The notes under the pieces: generated by a model | What the model was told of the DNA's origin: nothing | The model's database searches: none | Seen by the model: only the letters and a program-made list of their open reading frames with translations | Part shown: positions 57,662 through 64,000 of the stretch, piece after piece | Layout: every line of letters starts with the position of its first letter | Position numbering within the stretch: the stretch's first letter is position 1 | Position numbers and translations under genes: made by a program | Assembly: GCA_018653365.1 (NCBI GenBank) | Contig: JABIAG010000003.1 | Span: forward strand, 158,830-222,829 | Reading direction: 5' to 3' | Length of the DNA stretch: 64,000 bases | Origin: Candidatus Woesearchaeota archaeon | GTDB lineage: Archaea > Nanobdellota > Nanobdellia > Woesearchaeales > JABIAG01

Positions 57662-57814
57662 CCTTGGAGAACGTAATTTTTTGGCATTACACTTTCTGCA
57701 TTTGATTTTTTCAGCTACTACTTTCATCGGATCTGCTTTTATTGTGCTTCCACACTTTTTGCATACATACCTTCTTGAGTAGTTTCTTGCAACTGCTTCT
57801 TCGAATTTTGCCAT
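57653..57814 (-). CDS. rpl40e: Ribosomal protein L40e
   Basis: Too short for the ORF track. Reading the minus strand from the ATG at 57814 gives 53 residues: MAKFEEAVARNYSRRY, then VCKKCGSTI and IKCRKCNAKKLRSPRKK. The four Cys in two CxxC pairs form the zinc site of L40e (ubiquitin-fused in eukaryotes, free in archaea). It starts 1 base after the eIF5A stop, so the two genes are cotranscribed. Its 3' end contributes to the 14-bp direct repeat. High certainty. Confidence 0.93.
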   Translation of the reverse strand: MAKFEEAVARNYSRRYVCKKCGSTIKADPMKVVAEKIKCRKCNAKKLRSPRKK

Positions 57815-57815
57815 T

Positions 57816-58211
57816 TTATTCTTTTACCTGTTTCATTACTTTATTGTCCATTATTGTCCAATAAATTATGTTTGCTCCAGATACTGCACTTTCTTTTAGT
57901 TCTTCTGGAATGTCTAAGTCGAATGTTTCGTATGTTTCAGAGTCCATTACGTTTGCTTTGTCTCCGTTTATTGATAATATTTGTGCTCCTTTCTTTCCTA
58001 CGATTGGAACATCAATGTGATCATGTCCTGGTGCTACTACAACTCTTTTTTTGCCGTCTATTAGGCCTGAACCTGTTAATCGAACTTTTGCGTGTCCGTG
58101 TTTTCCAGGTCTTGAAATTTCAACGCTAAATACTTTACACGCTGCGCCTTCAATAACAACATAATTTCCTTTTTGAAGAGTTCCTATCCCCACTGGTTTT
58201 GTTTCTCCCAT
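57816..58211 (-). CDS. eif5A: Translation initiation factor 5A
   Basis: 131 residues. The segment RPGKHGHAKVRLTG carries the hypusination-site Lys in KHGHAK, followed by an OB-fold half. It is needed to rescue stalled ribosomes, notably at proline runs. Starts 3 bases before the metallopeptidase gene stop on the same strand and is followed by L40e, an archaeal translation set. High certainty. The track plus-strand frame is a shadow. Confidence 0.95.
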   Translation of the reverse strand: MGETKPVGIGTLQKGNYVVIEGAACKVFSVEISRPGKHGHAKVRLTGSGLIDGKKRVVVAPGHDHIDVPIVGKKGAQILSINGDKANVMDSETYETFDLDIPEELKESAVSGANIIYWTIMDNKVMKQVKE

Positions 58212-58214
58212 AAC

Positions 58215-58886
58215 TTAAAGGGGAAAGAAATTCTTTATAAAGTTTTTCTTTACTTTTTTCTTTCTAACGAGCTGTTTTATCTTTGCTTCTATCTCTTGCC
58301 AGTTCTCAAATTGTTTTTCTAATGCTTTAAATTGAGTTGTGTGATAGCGTAATTGTCCATTTTTTGATTGAAACGACTCTTTTTTATGTAATAATTCGTG
58401 ATACATCACATAATCTAATATGTTAAGGTCGTCTTTTAATATTGTGCTTATTGTGATGGTGTCATTATGGTAGTTGTATGCTCCCAATTGACGTATTGAT
58501 GCCTGTCCAAACCTTAAATTTGGAAGATCCATTAATTCATTAAAGTATTTAATGTTTACACGGTCAAAGCTTTCTTTTAACATTGGATCTGTTTTGGTAA
58601 TCGGGGTGTATTTGGAGAGGTTTCTAACAAAGCTTTCATAAAGTTCTGTGTATAACGTGCTTTTCTTTTGTTTAAACATTCGCATTAGCAAGTGTTGTAT
58701 TAGTCCAATCTTGATTTCTTCACCAATATCTTTCCATTTTTTGCTTAGACCTATTTCAATGAAGTTTCCCTGTCTACGAATGTTAGCGTTAAAATCACTA
58801 AACTTTCCTGAATATTTTATTTTAGAAATATAATTAAATTCTTTTTCTGGATACAATGCAGTGAATGCTTTCTTAATAAGACTCAT
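58215..58886 (-). CDS. Zinc metallopeptidase-like protein (YgjP/SprT-like)
   Basis: 223 residues. YHELLHKKESFQSKNGQLRYHTTQFKALEKQF contains an HExxH motif (HELLH) with a distal His, the pattern of SprT/YgjP-like peptidases. The first 150 residues are basic and beta-helical with no signal peptide. It overlaps the L35Ae gene by 4 bases (58883-58886), so it belongs to the L35Ae-peptidase-eIF5A-L40e run. Probably a cytoplasmic protease or chaperone; substrates unknown. Confidence 0.78.
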   Translation of the reverse strand: MSLIKKAFTALYPEKEFNYISKIKYSGKFSDFNANIRRQGNFIEIGLSKKWKDIGEEIKIGLIQHLLMRMFKQKKSTLYTELYESFVRNLSKYTPITKTDPMLKESFDRVNIKYFNELMDLPNLRFGQASIRQLGAYNYHNDTITISTILKDDLNILDYVMYHELLHKKESFQSKNGQLRYHTTQFKALEKQFENWQEIEAKIKQLVRKKKVKKNFIKNFFPL

Positions 58887-59140
58887 TGAATAGAAACTTT
58901 GCCTGATAAGCTTTGTCCGGGCATGCCGGTTTCAAATAGTACTCTTACTGCACCTTTGTTACCATGAACCGCGGTAATTTTACCATTTAGTTTTTTTCCA
59001 GAAGGACTTTTCCATACTACTTTCTTACCTACTAACTCTTTAGCTTTTTCTTTATCGGTTATACCCTCAGCTACAACGATCATTTGATTTGTTGTTTGAG
59101 TGTGTCTTCCGCTTCTAAAGTTAGATATTGTTCCTTCCAT
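58883..59140 (-). CDS. rpl35ae: Ribosomal protein L35Ae
   Basis: 85 residues. The whole short beta-barrel protein matches L35Ae: EGTISNFRSGRHTQTTNQMIV, GKKVVWKSPSGKKLNGKI, then AVHGNKGAVRVLFETGMPGQSLSGKV. It binds 23S rRNA on the large subunit. Start ATG at 59140, TATA-like region just upstream; divergent from the DHH gene at 59194. High certainty. Confidence 0.94.
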   Translation of the reverse strand: MEGTISNFRSGRHTQTTNQMIVVAEGITDKEKAKELVGKKVVWKSPSGKKLNGKITAVHGNKGAVRVLFETGMPGQSLSGKVSIQ

Positions 59141-59193
59141 ACTAAGTAAGTAAAAACAAACCCTTTAAAAAGATTCTGTTTTTCTCTATATAT

Positions 59194-60225
59194 ATGATCA
59201 GTTTAGCACAAATTAGGAAAGAATTAGATTCTTGTAAGAAACCATTATTCTTTTTCCATGATGACGCCGATGGTCTGTCATCTTTTTTATTATTATATCG
59301 TTATGTGGGTGAGGGTAAGGGAGTTCCTATCAAATATGGTCCTGGCATTGACGAAACTTTTTTGAGAAGGATAGAGGAATTTTCTCCAGACAAAGTGTTC
59401 ATTACAGATATGGCAATCGTTTCTCAGGAGTTTATTCAACAAGTTAAAGTTCCAATTATCTGGATTGATCACCATCCTGTTTCTGAGGATTTAGACTATA
59501 ATGGAACTAAATATTATAATCCGCGAGTTAAGAATCCTGATAAAAACATTCCTGCAACTAAGATTTGTTATGATATTGTTAAACAGGATTTGTGGGTTGG
59601 GGCAGTTGGAACTATTGGTGACTGGGTTTTCATTCCAAGTTTTATGAAAAAAGTAAGTAACGAATTTCCACAGTTTCTTTCCAAAAAGATCAAGACACCC
59701 GAGGATGCATTATTTAATTCCAAGTTTGGTTTGTTAGCAAGAATTTTTTCTAATGTTCTTAAAGGCAGAATTAGTGAGGTAAACAAGTGTATTAATGTGT
59801 TGACTAGAATTAAAGATCCTGAAGAAATTCTTAATCAGACCTCTTCTCAGGGAAATTTTATTTACAAACGTTACAAACATGTTAACCAGCCATATGCTGA
59901 ACTTTTGGAACGTGCAAAAAAACATGCTTCTGAAGATCCCTTCCTTATATTTTCTTATAAGGCGGATGAATCGTTTACAGGCGAACTTTCTAATGAACTT
60001 CTTTATCTTTATCCTGATAAGGTAACTATTGTTGCTAGAAAAAAATCTGGTGAAATGAGGTGTTCTTTACGTTCCCCCAAAAACATTAGTGTTAAAGATA
60101 TATTAGAAAAGTCTTTAGTTGGAATTGAGGGTAAAGGGGGTGGGCATCCCCAGGCTTGTGGTTGTTCTGTTAGGGAAGAATGTTGGGAAACTTTTATTGA
60201 GAATATGAGAAGAGAACTAGAATAG
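59194..60225 (+). CDS. DHH/DHHA1 phosphoesterase (RecJ-like)
   Basis: 343 residues. FHDDADGLSSFLLL is motif I, VFITDMAI motif II, WIDHHPVSED the DHH motif that names the family, and IEGKGGGHPQACGCSV the DHHA1 motif with its conserved Gly and His. In archaea such proteins are GINS-associated nucleases or RecJ-like exonucleases that act on single-stranded DNA or RNA. TATA-like TATATATA directly upstream of the ATG at 59194. Ends 9 bases inside the convergent hypothetical gene. High family certainty. Confidence 0.9.
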   Translation: MISLAQIRKELDSCKKPLFFFHDDADGLSSFLLLYRYVGEGKGVPIKYGPGIDETFLRRIEEFSPDKVFITDMAIVSQEFIQQVKVPIIWIDHHPVSEDLDYNGTKYYNPRVKNPDKNIPATKICYDIVKQDLWVGAVGTIGDWVFIPSFMKKVSNEFPQFLSKKIKTPEDALFNSKFGLLARIFSNVLKGRISEVNKCINVLTRIKDPEEILNQTSSQGNFIYKRYKHVNQPYAELLERAKKHASEDPFLIFSYKADESFTGELSNELLYLYPDKVTIVARKKSGEMRCSLRSPKNISVKDILEKSLVGIEGKGGGHPQACGCSVREECWETFIENMRRELE

Positions 60226-60600
60226 TGCGGTTTTTATACTTGCAATTGCTCTTTTAGGTGCGGGTTCTGGCACTGGTAAATAAGGGGCGCACATGTTGCA
60301 TAAGATTTCTATTGTTTGTGCTTGATCCTGTCGTGAAACCCCTCTGGCTTCATAAACTGGCTGATCGATTAAAAAGTTGTTATTTGTGGGAGAAAAACAA
60401 ACTCGTACTCGTAAATCAGGATCGGATACTCCTCGAATTATTAGAACTTCTCGCCCATGAGTGGGTTTTCTATACGTGAGATTTACTTGACCTACCCTAG
60501 TTGTTTCTCTTGTTCCATCAACTCGCTGTCCGGGTAGAATTGGAACCTCTGTTCCACTGGCACTAAGAACATCATACAATGTTCTTAAATTTGTTTGCAT
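60217..60600 (-). CDS. Hypothetical protein
   Basis: 127 residues with a single soluble domain: a helical start (TNLRTLYDVLSASG), then beta-strand-rich sequence with RVRVCFSPTNNNFLI, and a helical end with PYLPVPEPAPKRA. Cys occur near residues 74, 105 and 108 by eye. No family recognised. It overlaps the convergent DHH gene by 9 bases. The start is followed upstream by a TTTATATGGTTGAC-type box. Confidence 0.55.
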   Translation of the reverse strand: MQTNLRTLYDVLSASGTEVPILPGQRVDGTRETTRVGQVNLTYRKPTHGREVLIIRGVSDPDLRVRVCFSPTNNNFLIDQPVYEARGVSRQDQAQTIEILCNMCAPYLPVPEPAPKRAIASIKTALF

Positions 60601-60685
60601 TAACTAACAAGTTAGTCAAGTCAACCATATAAAAGTTGTGTTTTTAAGTTAAATTTATAAATACTTTACATTCTCTTATTCTCAT

Positions 60686-60757
60686 GCGCCGGTAGTCTAA
60701 TGGCTAGGATAGAGGCCTTCCAAGCCTTTGATCAGGGTTCGAATCCCTGCCGGCGCA
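60686..60757 (+). tRNA. trnG: tRNA-Gly (UCC anticodon)
   Basis: 72-nt cloverleaf without intron. Acceptor GCGCCGG pairs with CCGGCGC, discriminator A. D arm GTCT...GGAT, anticodon stem GAGGC/GCCTT with loop CT-TCC-AA, variable TGAT, T arm CAGGG-TTCGAAT-CCCTG. Not followed by an encoded CCA (TAT instead). An AAATTTATAAATAC box lies about 25 bases upstream. The track ORF 60700-60942 begins inside this tRNA and its start must be moved. Confidence 0.95.
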
Positions 60758-60792
60758 TATTTTATATGCTCTACTGCGTTAAAAATACAAAA

Positions 60793-60942
60793 ATGAATTT
60801 TCAAGACATATTAGGAGCGGGTTTGGTTGTAGTGGGAATTGCCCTTTTGAATAGCAATAAACTTATTGGAATGCTATTTATTGGATTTGGATTAGGTTAT
60901 AATGTACGGCCTTTAATACAAAAAGCTTTTATTAAAAAATAA
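60793..60942 (+). CDS. Small membrane protein (49 aa)
   Basis: The track's 80-residue ORF begins inside tRNA-Gly, so I start it at the ATG 60793, which lies about 25 bases after a TATTTTATATG box. The product begins MNFQDILGAGLVVVG, has two short hydrophobic stretches (LGAGLVVVGIALL and IGMLFIGFGLGYNV), and ends in KAFIKK. It may be a real small membrane protein; the downstream context adds nothing. Not recognised. Confidence 0.45.
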   Translation: MNFQDILGAGLVVVGIALLNSNKLIGMLFIGFGLGYNVRPLIQKAFIKK

Positions 60943-61079
60943 TTAGACGCAGGTGATTGTAGGCTGGCTGCCAGGCACATCCATTTCTTTAACGCTAACG
61001 TATTTAAATATTTCTTAAGTTATTAAACACAACATTTAAAATGCTGATCTCGCTTACTTATTTTGTGGAGGGAATTAAA

Positions 61080-61181
61080 ATGACATCTGAAAAGTTAACC
61101 TGTGATGATATGTGTTTTTTAAAAAAGAAGAAAGGGAAGAAGTTAGATGACGAAATTCATGATAACGAGTGTAAATGTTAA
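61080..61181 (+). CDS. Tiny Cys-containing protein before rubrerythrin (33 aa)
   Basis: Missing from the ORF track. An ATG at 61080 opens MTSEKLTCDDMCFLKKKK..., ending NECKC and a stop at 61179-61181. Four Cys occur in C-x3-C and C-x-C pairs. A GTGGAGGG ribosome site lies just upstream, and its end overlaps the AGGAGG site for rubrerythrin, 11 bases before that ATG. It may bind metal or act as a leader. Coding is likely from the ribosome site and spacing; no family known. Confidence 0.5.
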   Translation: MTSEKLTCDDMCFLKKKKGKKLDDEIHDNECKC

Positions 61182-61191
61182 GGAGGATATT

Positions 61192-61743
61192 ATGAAAACT
61201 GAAGAAAACTTAAAAAAAGCATTTGCTGGCGAAAGTCAAGCAAGAAACAAATACGATTATTTTGCTAAAGTTGCAAGAAAAGAAGGGTATCATTACATTG
61301 CTAAAATTTTTGATGAAACCGCGATTAACGAACAACAACACGCAAAAGACGAATTTAAATTACTAAAAGGAATTAGCAATACTAAAGATAATCTTAAAGC
61401 AGCCATTGAAGGAGAGCATTACGAAACCTCTGAGATGTATCCTCAAATGCAAAAAGATGCAGAAGAAGAGGGTAATGAAGAAGCTGCTAAACTTTTTAAA
61501 GAAGTTGCTGAAGTTGAAGCAGAACATGAAGCGCGTTATAAGAAAATTCTTGAAATGTTAGAAGGCAACACCCTCTACAAACGAGACAAACCTATTCGAT
61601 GGAAGTGTGGTAAATGCGGGTATGTTCATACTGGTACTGAACCTCCTGAAGAGTGTCCGTCATGTAAACATGAAAAAGGATATTTTGAACCTGAATGTAT
61701 GTGTTTTGAAGCTGATTGTGAGAGGTGTGATGATGGCTGTTAA
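61192..61743 (+). CDS. rbr: Rubrerythrin with Cys-rich tail
   Basis: 183 residues from the ATG at 61192 with AGGAGG before it; the longer track start reads the small gene in another frame. The N-terminal diiron four-helix domain has FAGESQARNKY, INEQQHAKDEF, GEHYETSEMYPQM and EVEAEHEARY, supplying the Glu/His ligands. The C-terminal rubredoxin domain is CGKCGYVHTG then CPSCKH. Beyond it is an unusual tail, CMCFEADCERCDDGC, with five Cys. It reduces hydrogen peroxide with electrons from rubredoxin-like partners. First main gene of the oxygen-defence operon. Confidence 0.93.
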   Translation: MKTEENLKKAFAGESQARNKYDYFAKVARKEGYHYIAKIFDETAINEQQHAKDEFKLLKGISNTKDNLKAAIEGEHYETSEMYPQMQKDAEEEGNEEAAKLFKEVAEVEAEHEARYKKILEMLEGNTLYKRDKPIRWKCGKCGYVHTGTEPPEECPSCKHEKGYFEPECMCFEADCERCDDGC

Positions 61744-62113
61744 AAATGAACTGTATAAGTGTGAAATTTGTGGGAATGTAGTTTCTATTGTTGAAGCTGG
61801 ACCTGGAGAATTAGTTTGTTGCGGACAAGAGATGAATATTCTTACTGCTAAAACCGAAGACGAAGGAAAAGAAAAACACGTTCCTGTTTTAAGTGTTGAA
61901 GGGGATAAAGTTGTTGTTAATGTAGGTAGTATACCTCACCCAATGGATGAAACTCATTTTATTGAACTAGTTCAATTATTTGATGGGGATGAATTAGTTG
62001 GAGAAAAAAAGATTTTTCCAGGGGAACAACCTCGAATTGAATTTGCTGCAAACGTTTCAAATGAATTTAAAGTAAGGGCGTTATGCAATGTTCATGGTTT
62101 ATGGACCTCATAA
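61733..62113 (+). CDS. dfx: Desulfoferrodoxin/superoxide reductase
   Basis: 126 residues from the ATG at 61733 (the track start is 42 codons too early; AGAGGTG lies just before). The N-terminal desulforedoxin part YKCEICGNVV...CCGQEM binds one iron with four Cys. The C-terminal superoxide reductase domain has KHVPV, HPMDETHFIELV and ALCNVHGLW, the His and Cys ligands of the active iron. It reduces superoxide to peroxide, which rubrerythrin then removes. Overlaps rubrerythrin by 11 bases. High certainty. Confidence 0.93.
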   Translation: MAVKNELYKCEICGNVVSIVEAGPGELVCCGQEMNILTAKTEDEGKEKHVPVLSVEGDKVVVNVGSIPHPMDETHFIELVQLFDGDELVGEKKIFPGEQPRIEFAANVSNEFKVRALCNVHGLWTS

Positions 62114-62709
62114 ACGAGATTAATCACCTTCCTAAAGACGTAACTGCTCTAGTTAATACTAGGTTAAAAGAGTTTACTAATTTAGGAAATGCAACTAATC
62201 TTGAATGGTTTTCAGAACTTTGTTTTTGTATTCTTACGGCTAATTCAAAAGCGGCAACTGCATTAAAGATTCAAGAAGAACTCAATACTTGTTTTCATTC
62301 TGCATCTGAAACCAAGATTAAATCTTGCATCATTAAACACAAACATCGTTTTCATAACAACAAAACAAAGTACATACTTGAGGCAAGAAAGTACAAAAAC
62401 ATTAGGGATATTATCACAAAGCAGGAAAAACCTCGAGAATGGTTGGTTAACAACATTAAAGGTTTAGGTTACAAAGAATCATCTCATTTTTTAAGAAATG
62501 TTGGTTACACTAACTACTCCATTCTTGATCGACATATTATTAATCTGATGAAAGAACATAACTTGATTGAAACTGAAATAACTCTAAACAAGACCGTTTA
62601 TTTACAAATAGAAAAAATATTTATCAAATTAGCAAACAAACTTAATGTAACTCCTGCTAAACTTGATTTATTAATGTGGTTCCTAAAAACAGGAAAAGTA
62701 CTAAAATGA
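62101..62709 (+). CDS. ogg: 8-oxoguanine DNA glycosylase/lyase (Ogg2-like)
   Basis: About 202 residues from the ATG at 62101, overlapping dfx by 13 bases. The helix-hairpin-helix segment NNIKGLGYKESSHFLRNVGY carries the catalytic Lys (YKES), and YSILDRHIINLM the catalytic Asp, matching archaeal Ogg2 enzymes that remove 8-oxoguanine and cut the strand. No iron-sulfur cluster, unlike endonuclease III. It repairs oxidised DNA, which fits its place behind the superoxide and peroxide enzymes. The next gene overlaps as ATGA. Confidence 0.9.
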   Translation: MDLINEINHLPKDVTALVNTRLKEFTNLGNATNLEWFSELCFCILTANSKAATALKIQEELNTCFHSASETKIKSCIIKHKHRFHNNKTKYILEARKYKNIRDIITKQEKPREWLVNNIKGLGYKESSHFLRNVGYTNYSILDRHIINLMKEHNLIETEITLNKTVYLQIEKIFIKLANKLNVTPAKLDLLMWFLKTGKVLK

Positions 62710-63416
62710 TTCAGCATATTAAATTTACAAGTAATAAAAACACGCTTGTAGGAATTTTAGAAAAAAATAATTCTGGTTCCACCATCACAATTCTAGTTCC
62801 GGGGTATAACCAAACAAAAACTCATTTCAGATTTCTTACAAAAAAATTAAGAAAAAATAGTTTAAACTTTTTTACTTTTGATCTTTCAGGGGTTGGTGAA
62901 TCTGATGGGGAGTTTATTAAACAAAACATTTCTTCTTGGTCTAATGATTTAATTTCATCTATTGATTTTGTAAAAAAGAAAGGGTTCGAGATTGTTAACT
63001 TAATAGGTTATAGTATGGGTGGGGCGATTTGTTTAAATGCTTCTTTAAAGAGAAAGATTAGCAAAATGGTTTTAAAAGCCCCTGTTTCTAATCTTGCTAA
63101 AATTATCGAAATGTTTTATCATAATAAAATGGATTTATTTCAAAAAAATAAAAAAATTCATTACTTTAATTTTTATGGTAAAAAAGTATTTCTTTATTAT
63201 CAATTATATTTAGATTCTAAGAAGAATAATCTTCTATTCCCTTATTCAATTTCAACTCCAACTTTATTAATTCAGGGCAGTAAAGATACGTTTGTTCCTG
63301 CTTCGCATACAAGACAATTAGCTAAGTTAATTCCTAATTCAAAGTTAATTCTTTTCAAGAATAAAGGGCATGTACTTTTCAATACTAACGAATTAGTAAT
63401 TGACTGGTTAACGTAA
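62706..63416 (+). CDS. Alpha/beta-hydrolase
   Basis: About 236 residues from the ATG at 62706, which overlaps the ogg stop as ATGA. TILVPGYNQTK is the oxyanion loop, FDLSGVGESDGEF a conserved strand, IGYSMGGA the nucleophile elbow with Ser, IQGSKDTFVP supplies the Asp and NKGHVLF the His. Typical of monoacylglycerol-lipase or carboxylesterase relatives. Translated with the oxygen-defence genes; the role there may be lipid-peroxide or ester handling, inferred from location only. Confidence 0.85.
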   Translation: MIQHIKFTSNKNTLVGILEKNNSGSTITILVPGYNQTKTHFRFLTKKLRKNSLNFFTFDLSGVGESDGEFIKQNISSWSNDLISSIDFVKKKGFEIVNLIGYSMGGAICLNASLKRKISKMVLKAPVSNLAKIIEMFYHNKMDLFQKNKKIHYFNFYGKKVFLYYQLYLDSKKNNLLFPYSISTPTLLIQGSKDTFVPASHTRQLAKLIPNSKLILFKNKGHVLFNTNELVIDWLT

Positions 63417-63448
63417 TATTTATATAGTCGCTTTCTAATTTTTATGTT

Positions 63449-64000
63449 ATGAAACTGTTAACCTTGTTTGTTTTATTTATTTTGCTTTTATCTTGTGGTG
63501 TTTTTGGTGCTTCTTCTAGTAAAAGTAAGATGGGTGTTGTTTTTGTTGATGTTGATGAGGTTGATTTGGGGGATGACGTTCAAGTTTTTTTAACTCCTAA
63601 CGGGGGAGGTTTTTATCGTAATGTTTATCTTTGTAAAGAAGGGGGTTCAGGTTACCGTCAGCCTTGTGGTGTTGGGAATCAGTATACGGGGGTTTATTCG
63701 GCTGCTTCGAAGTATTGGCGTGTTTTTAAGCCTACTGAGTTTTTTTTTAATGTTCCTCAACAGTTAGTTGAGGGGGAGTATTTTTTTGCGGTTTATGATT
63801 ATTCTTCTCGTTCTTATGTTAATTCTAAGTCATTTGATGTTAATGCTCTTAGTTTTCCTACAACGGTTTCTTGTTCTAGATCAAAATCTTTTTTTCATCG
63901 GGGTGCTTGCCAGCCTTCTTATTGTTCTATAAATGGGATGGAGCCTGATTCTTTTCGGAATTGTTATCATCGTTCTTATAGTTGGGGGGGGGGGGCTTGG
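63449..64000 (+). CDS. Secreted hypothetical protein, partial (cut by window end)
   Basis: Not in the ORF track because it runs past the window. The ATG at 63449 opens at least 184 codons without a stop. A signal peptide (LLTLFVLFILLLSCGVFGASS) is followed by beta-sheet-like sequence with Cys at intervals (VYLCKEGG, QPCGVGNQY, TVSCSRSK, GACQPSYC, NCYHRS) suggesting disulfides. It ends at the window edge with a poly-G-coded Trp-Gly stretch. Codon choice is T- and G-rich at third positions, unlike the A/T-rich neighbours. TATA-like ATTTATATAG 25 bases upstream. Function unknown. Confidence 0.75.
   Translation, partial: MKLLTLFVLFILLLSCGVFGASSSKSKMGVVFVDVDEVDLGDDVQVFLTPNGGGFYRNVYLCKEGGSGYRQPCGVGNQYTGVYSAASKYWRVFKPTEFFFNVPQQLVEGEYFFAVYDYSSRSYVNSKSFDVNALSFPTTVSCSRSKSFFHRGACQPSYCSINGMEPDSFRNCYHRSYSWGGGAW
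63984..63995 (+). repeat. Poly-G tract (G12) inside the terminal secreted gene
   Basis: Twelve consecutive G at 63984-63995 in the coding frame (codons TGG GGG GGG GGG GCT). Such a run is rare in AT-rich DNA and slips easily in replication; it may switch the gene on and off, or be a sequencing or assembly error near the window end. Confidence 0.85.

Noticed and set aside
60700-60792. First 31 codons of the track ORF after tRNA-Gly
   Set aside because: They read through tRNA-Gly; the gene, if real, starts at 60793.
61147-61191. Longer N-terminus for rubrerythrin
   Set aside because: The ATG at 61192 follows AGGAGG and gives the family N-terminus; the extension is another frame of the tiny Cys-rich gene.
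61607-61732. Longer N-terminus for desulfoferrodoxin
   Set aside because: It overlaps rubrerythrin in another frame; the desulforedoxin domain starts right after 61733.
62101-62709. Endonuclease III or AGOG assignment
   Set aside because: No C-terminal iron-sulfur Cys set, and the YKES/ILDRH motifs match Ogg2.

Overview
The window is an AT-rich piece of an archaeal chromosome. Archaeal markers include an AglB/STT3 oligosaccharyltransferase, eIF5A with the hypusine-site motif, ribosomal proteins L40e and L35Ae, fibrillarin and Nop5, geranylgeranyl-reductase-family enzymes, the SecD/SecF pair, an intron-containing tRNA-Trp, and TATA boxes about 25 bases before many start codons (leaderless style). 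Compact overlapping genes, many small membrane proteins and a mix of bacterial-type enzymes (GT9, Cfa, bacterial-like TGT) suggest a DPANN archaeon of the Woesearchaeota/Pacearchaeota kind. That placement is inference; no 16S gene is present.

Layout. 0-2.3 kb: the start of a PhnD-like lipoprotein (cut by the window edge), a small cytidylyltransferase, an HD-domain protein and an unknown protein. 2.3-24.3 kb: a surface-glycan and lipid-head-group region. It holds a Wzx-type flippase, five GT4 enzymes, a GT9, a GT2 with a DUF2304 partner, three methyltransferases, a B12-binding radical SAM protein, three CDP-alcohol phosphatidyltransferases, a PAPS-forming set (Sat, CysC, a HAD phosphatase) behind a winged-helix/pyruvate-kinase fusion, AglB, and a geranylgeranyl-reductase-like flavoprotein. 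24.4-31 kb: four or five plus-strand genes for surface proteins, including a probable abundant membrane-anchored S-layer-like protein. 31-37.3 kb: an amino-acid permease, tRNA-Trp, a DUF192/HTH pair preceded by a striking TGAGACT repeat array, a PLD-family lipoprotein, small membrane proteins, and a membrane-anchored S16 (Lon-like) protease. 37.3-46.1 kb: ValS, CysS, a coiled-coil protein, and a six-gene operon joining C/D-box RNP core proteins (short Nop5, fibrillarin) to HD, CYTH and an ArmA/RmtB-like rRNA methyltransferase. 46.1-52.8 kb: small transporters, SecF-SecD, VTT and SpoIIM-like membrane proteins, a small basic protein and a bacterial-like tRNA-guanine transglycosylase. 52.8-60.6 kb: a beta-CASP nuclease, a second reductase-family flavoprotein beside a Cfa-type methyltransferase, a site-2 protease, L40e/eIF5A/L35Ae, and a DHH phosphoesterase. 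60.7-63.4 kb: tRNA-Gly and an oxygen-defence operon (tiny Cys-rich protein, rubrerythrin, superoxide reductase, Ogg2-type glycosylase, hydrolase). The last gene is a secreted protein cut by the window end and carrying a run of 12 G.

How it fits together. Much of the window builds and exports the cell surface: glycans are assembled on lipid carriers, probably flipped by the Wzx protein, and moved to proteins by AglB. Surface proteins such as those at 24-31 kb are plausible acceptors. CDP-alcohol transferases and reductase-family flavoproteins shape the lipids, and SecD/F and two membrane proteases handle secreted and membrane proteins. The observations most worth following are the TGAGACT array (five copies at exactly 11-bp spacing), the ArmA-like methyltransferase inside a C/D-RNP operon, the DNA-binding pyruvate kinase fusion with paired 20-bp-spaced repeats over its own promoter, the G12 tract in a secreted protein, and an 80-bp duplication-like insert behind L40e.
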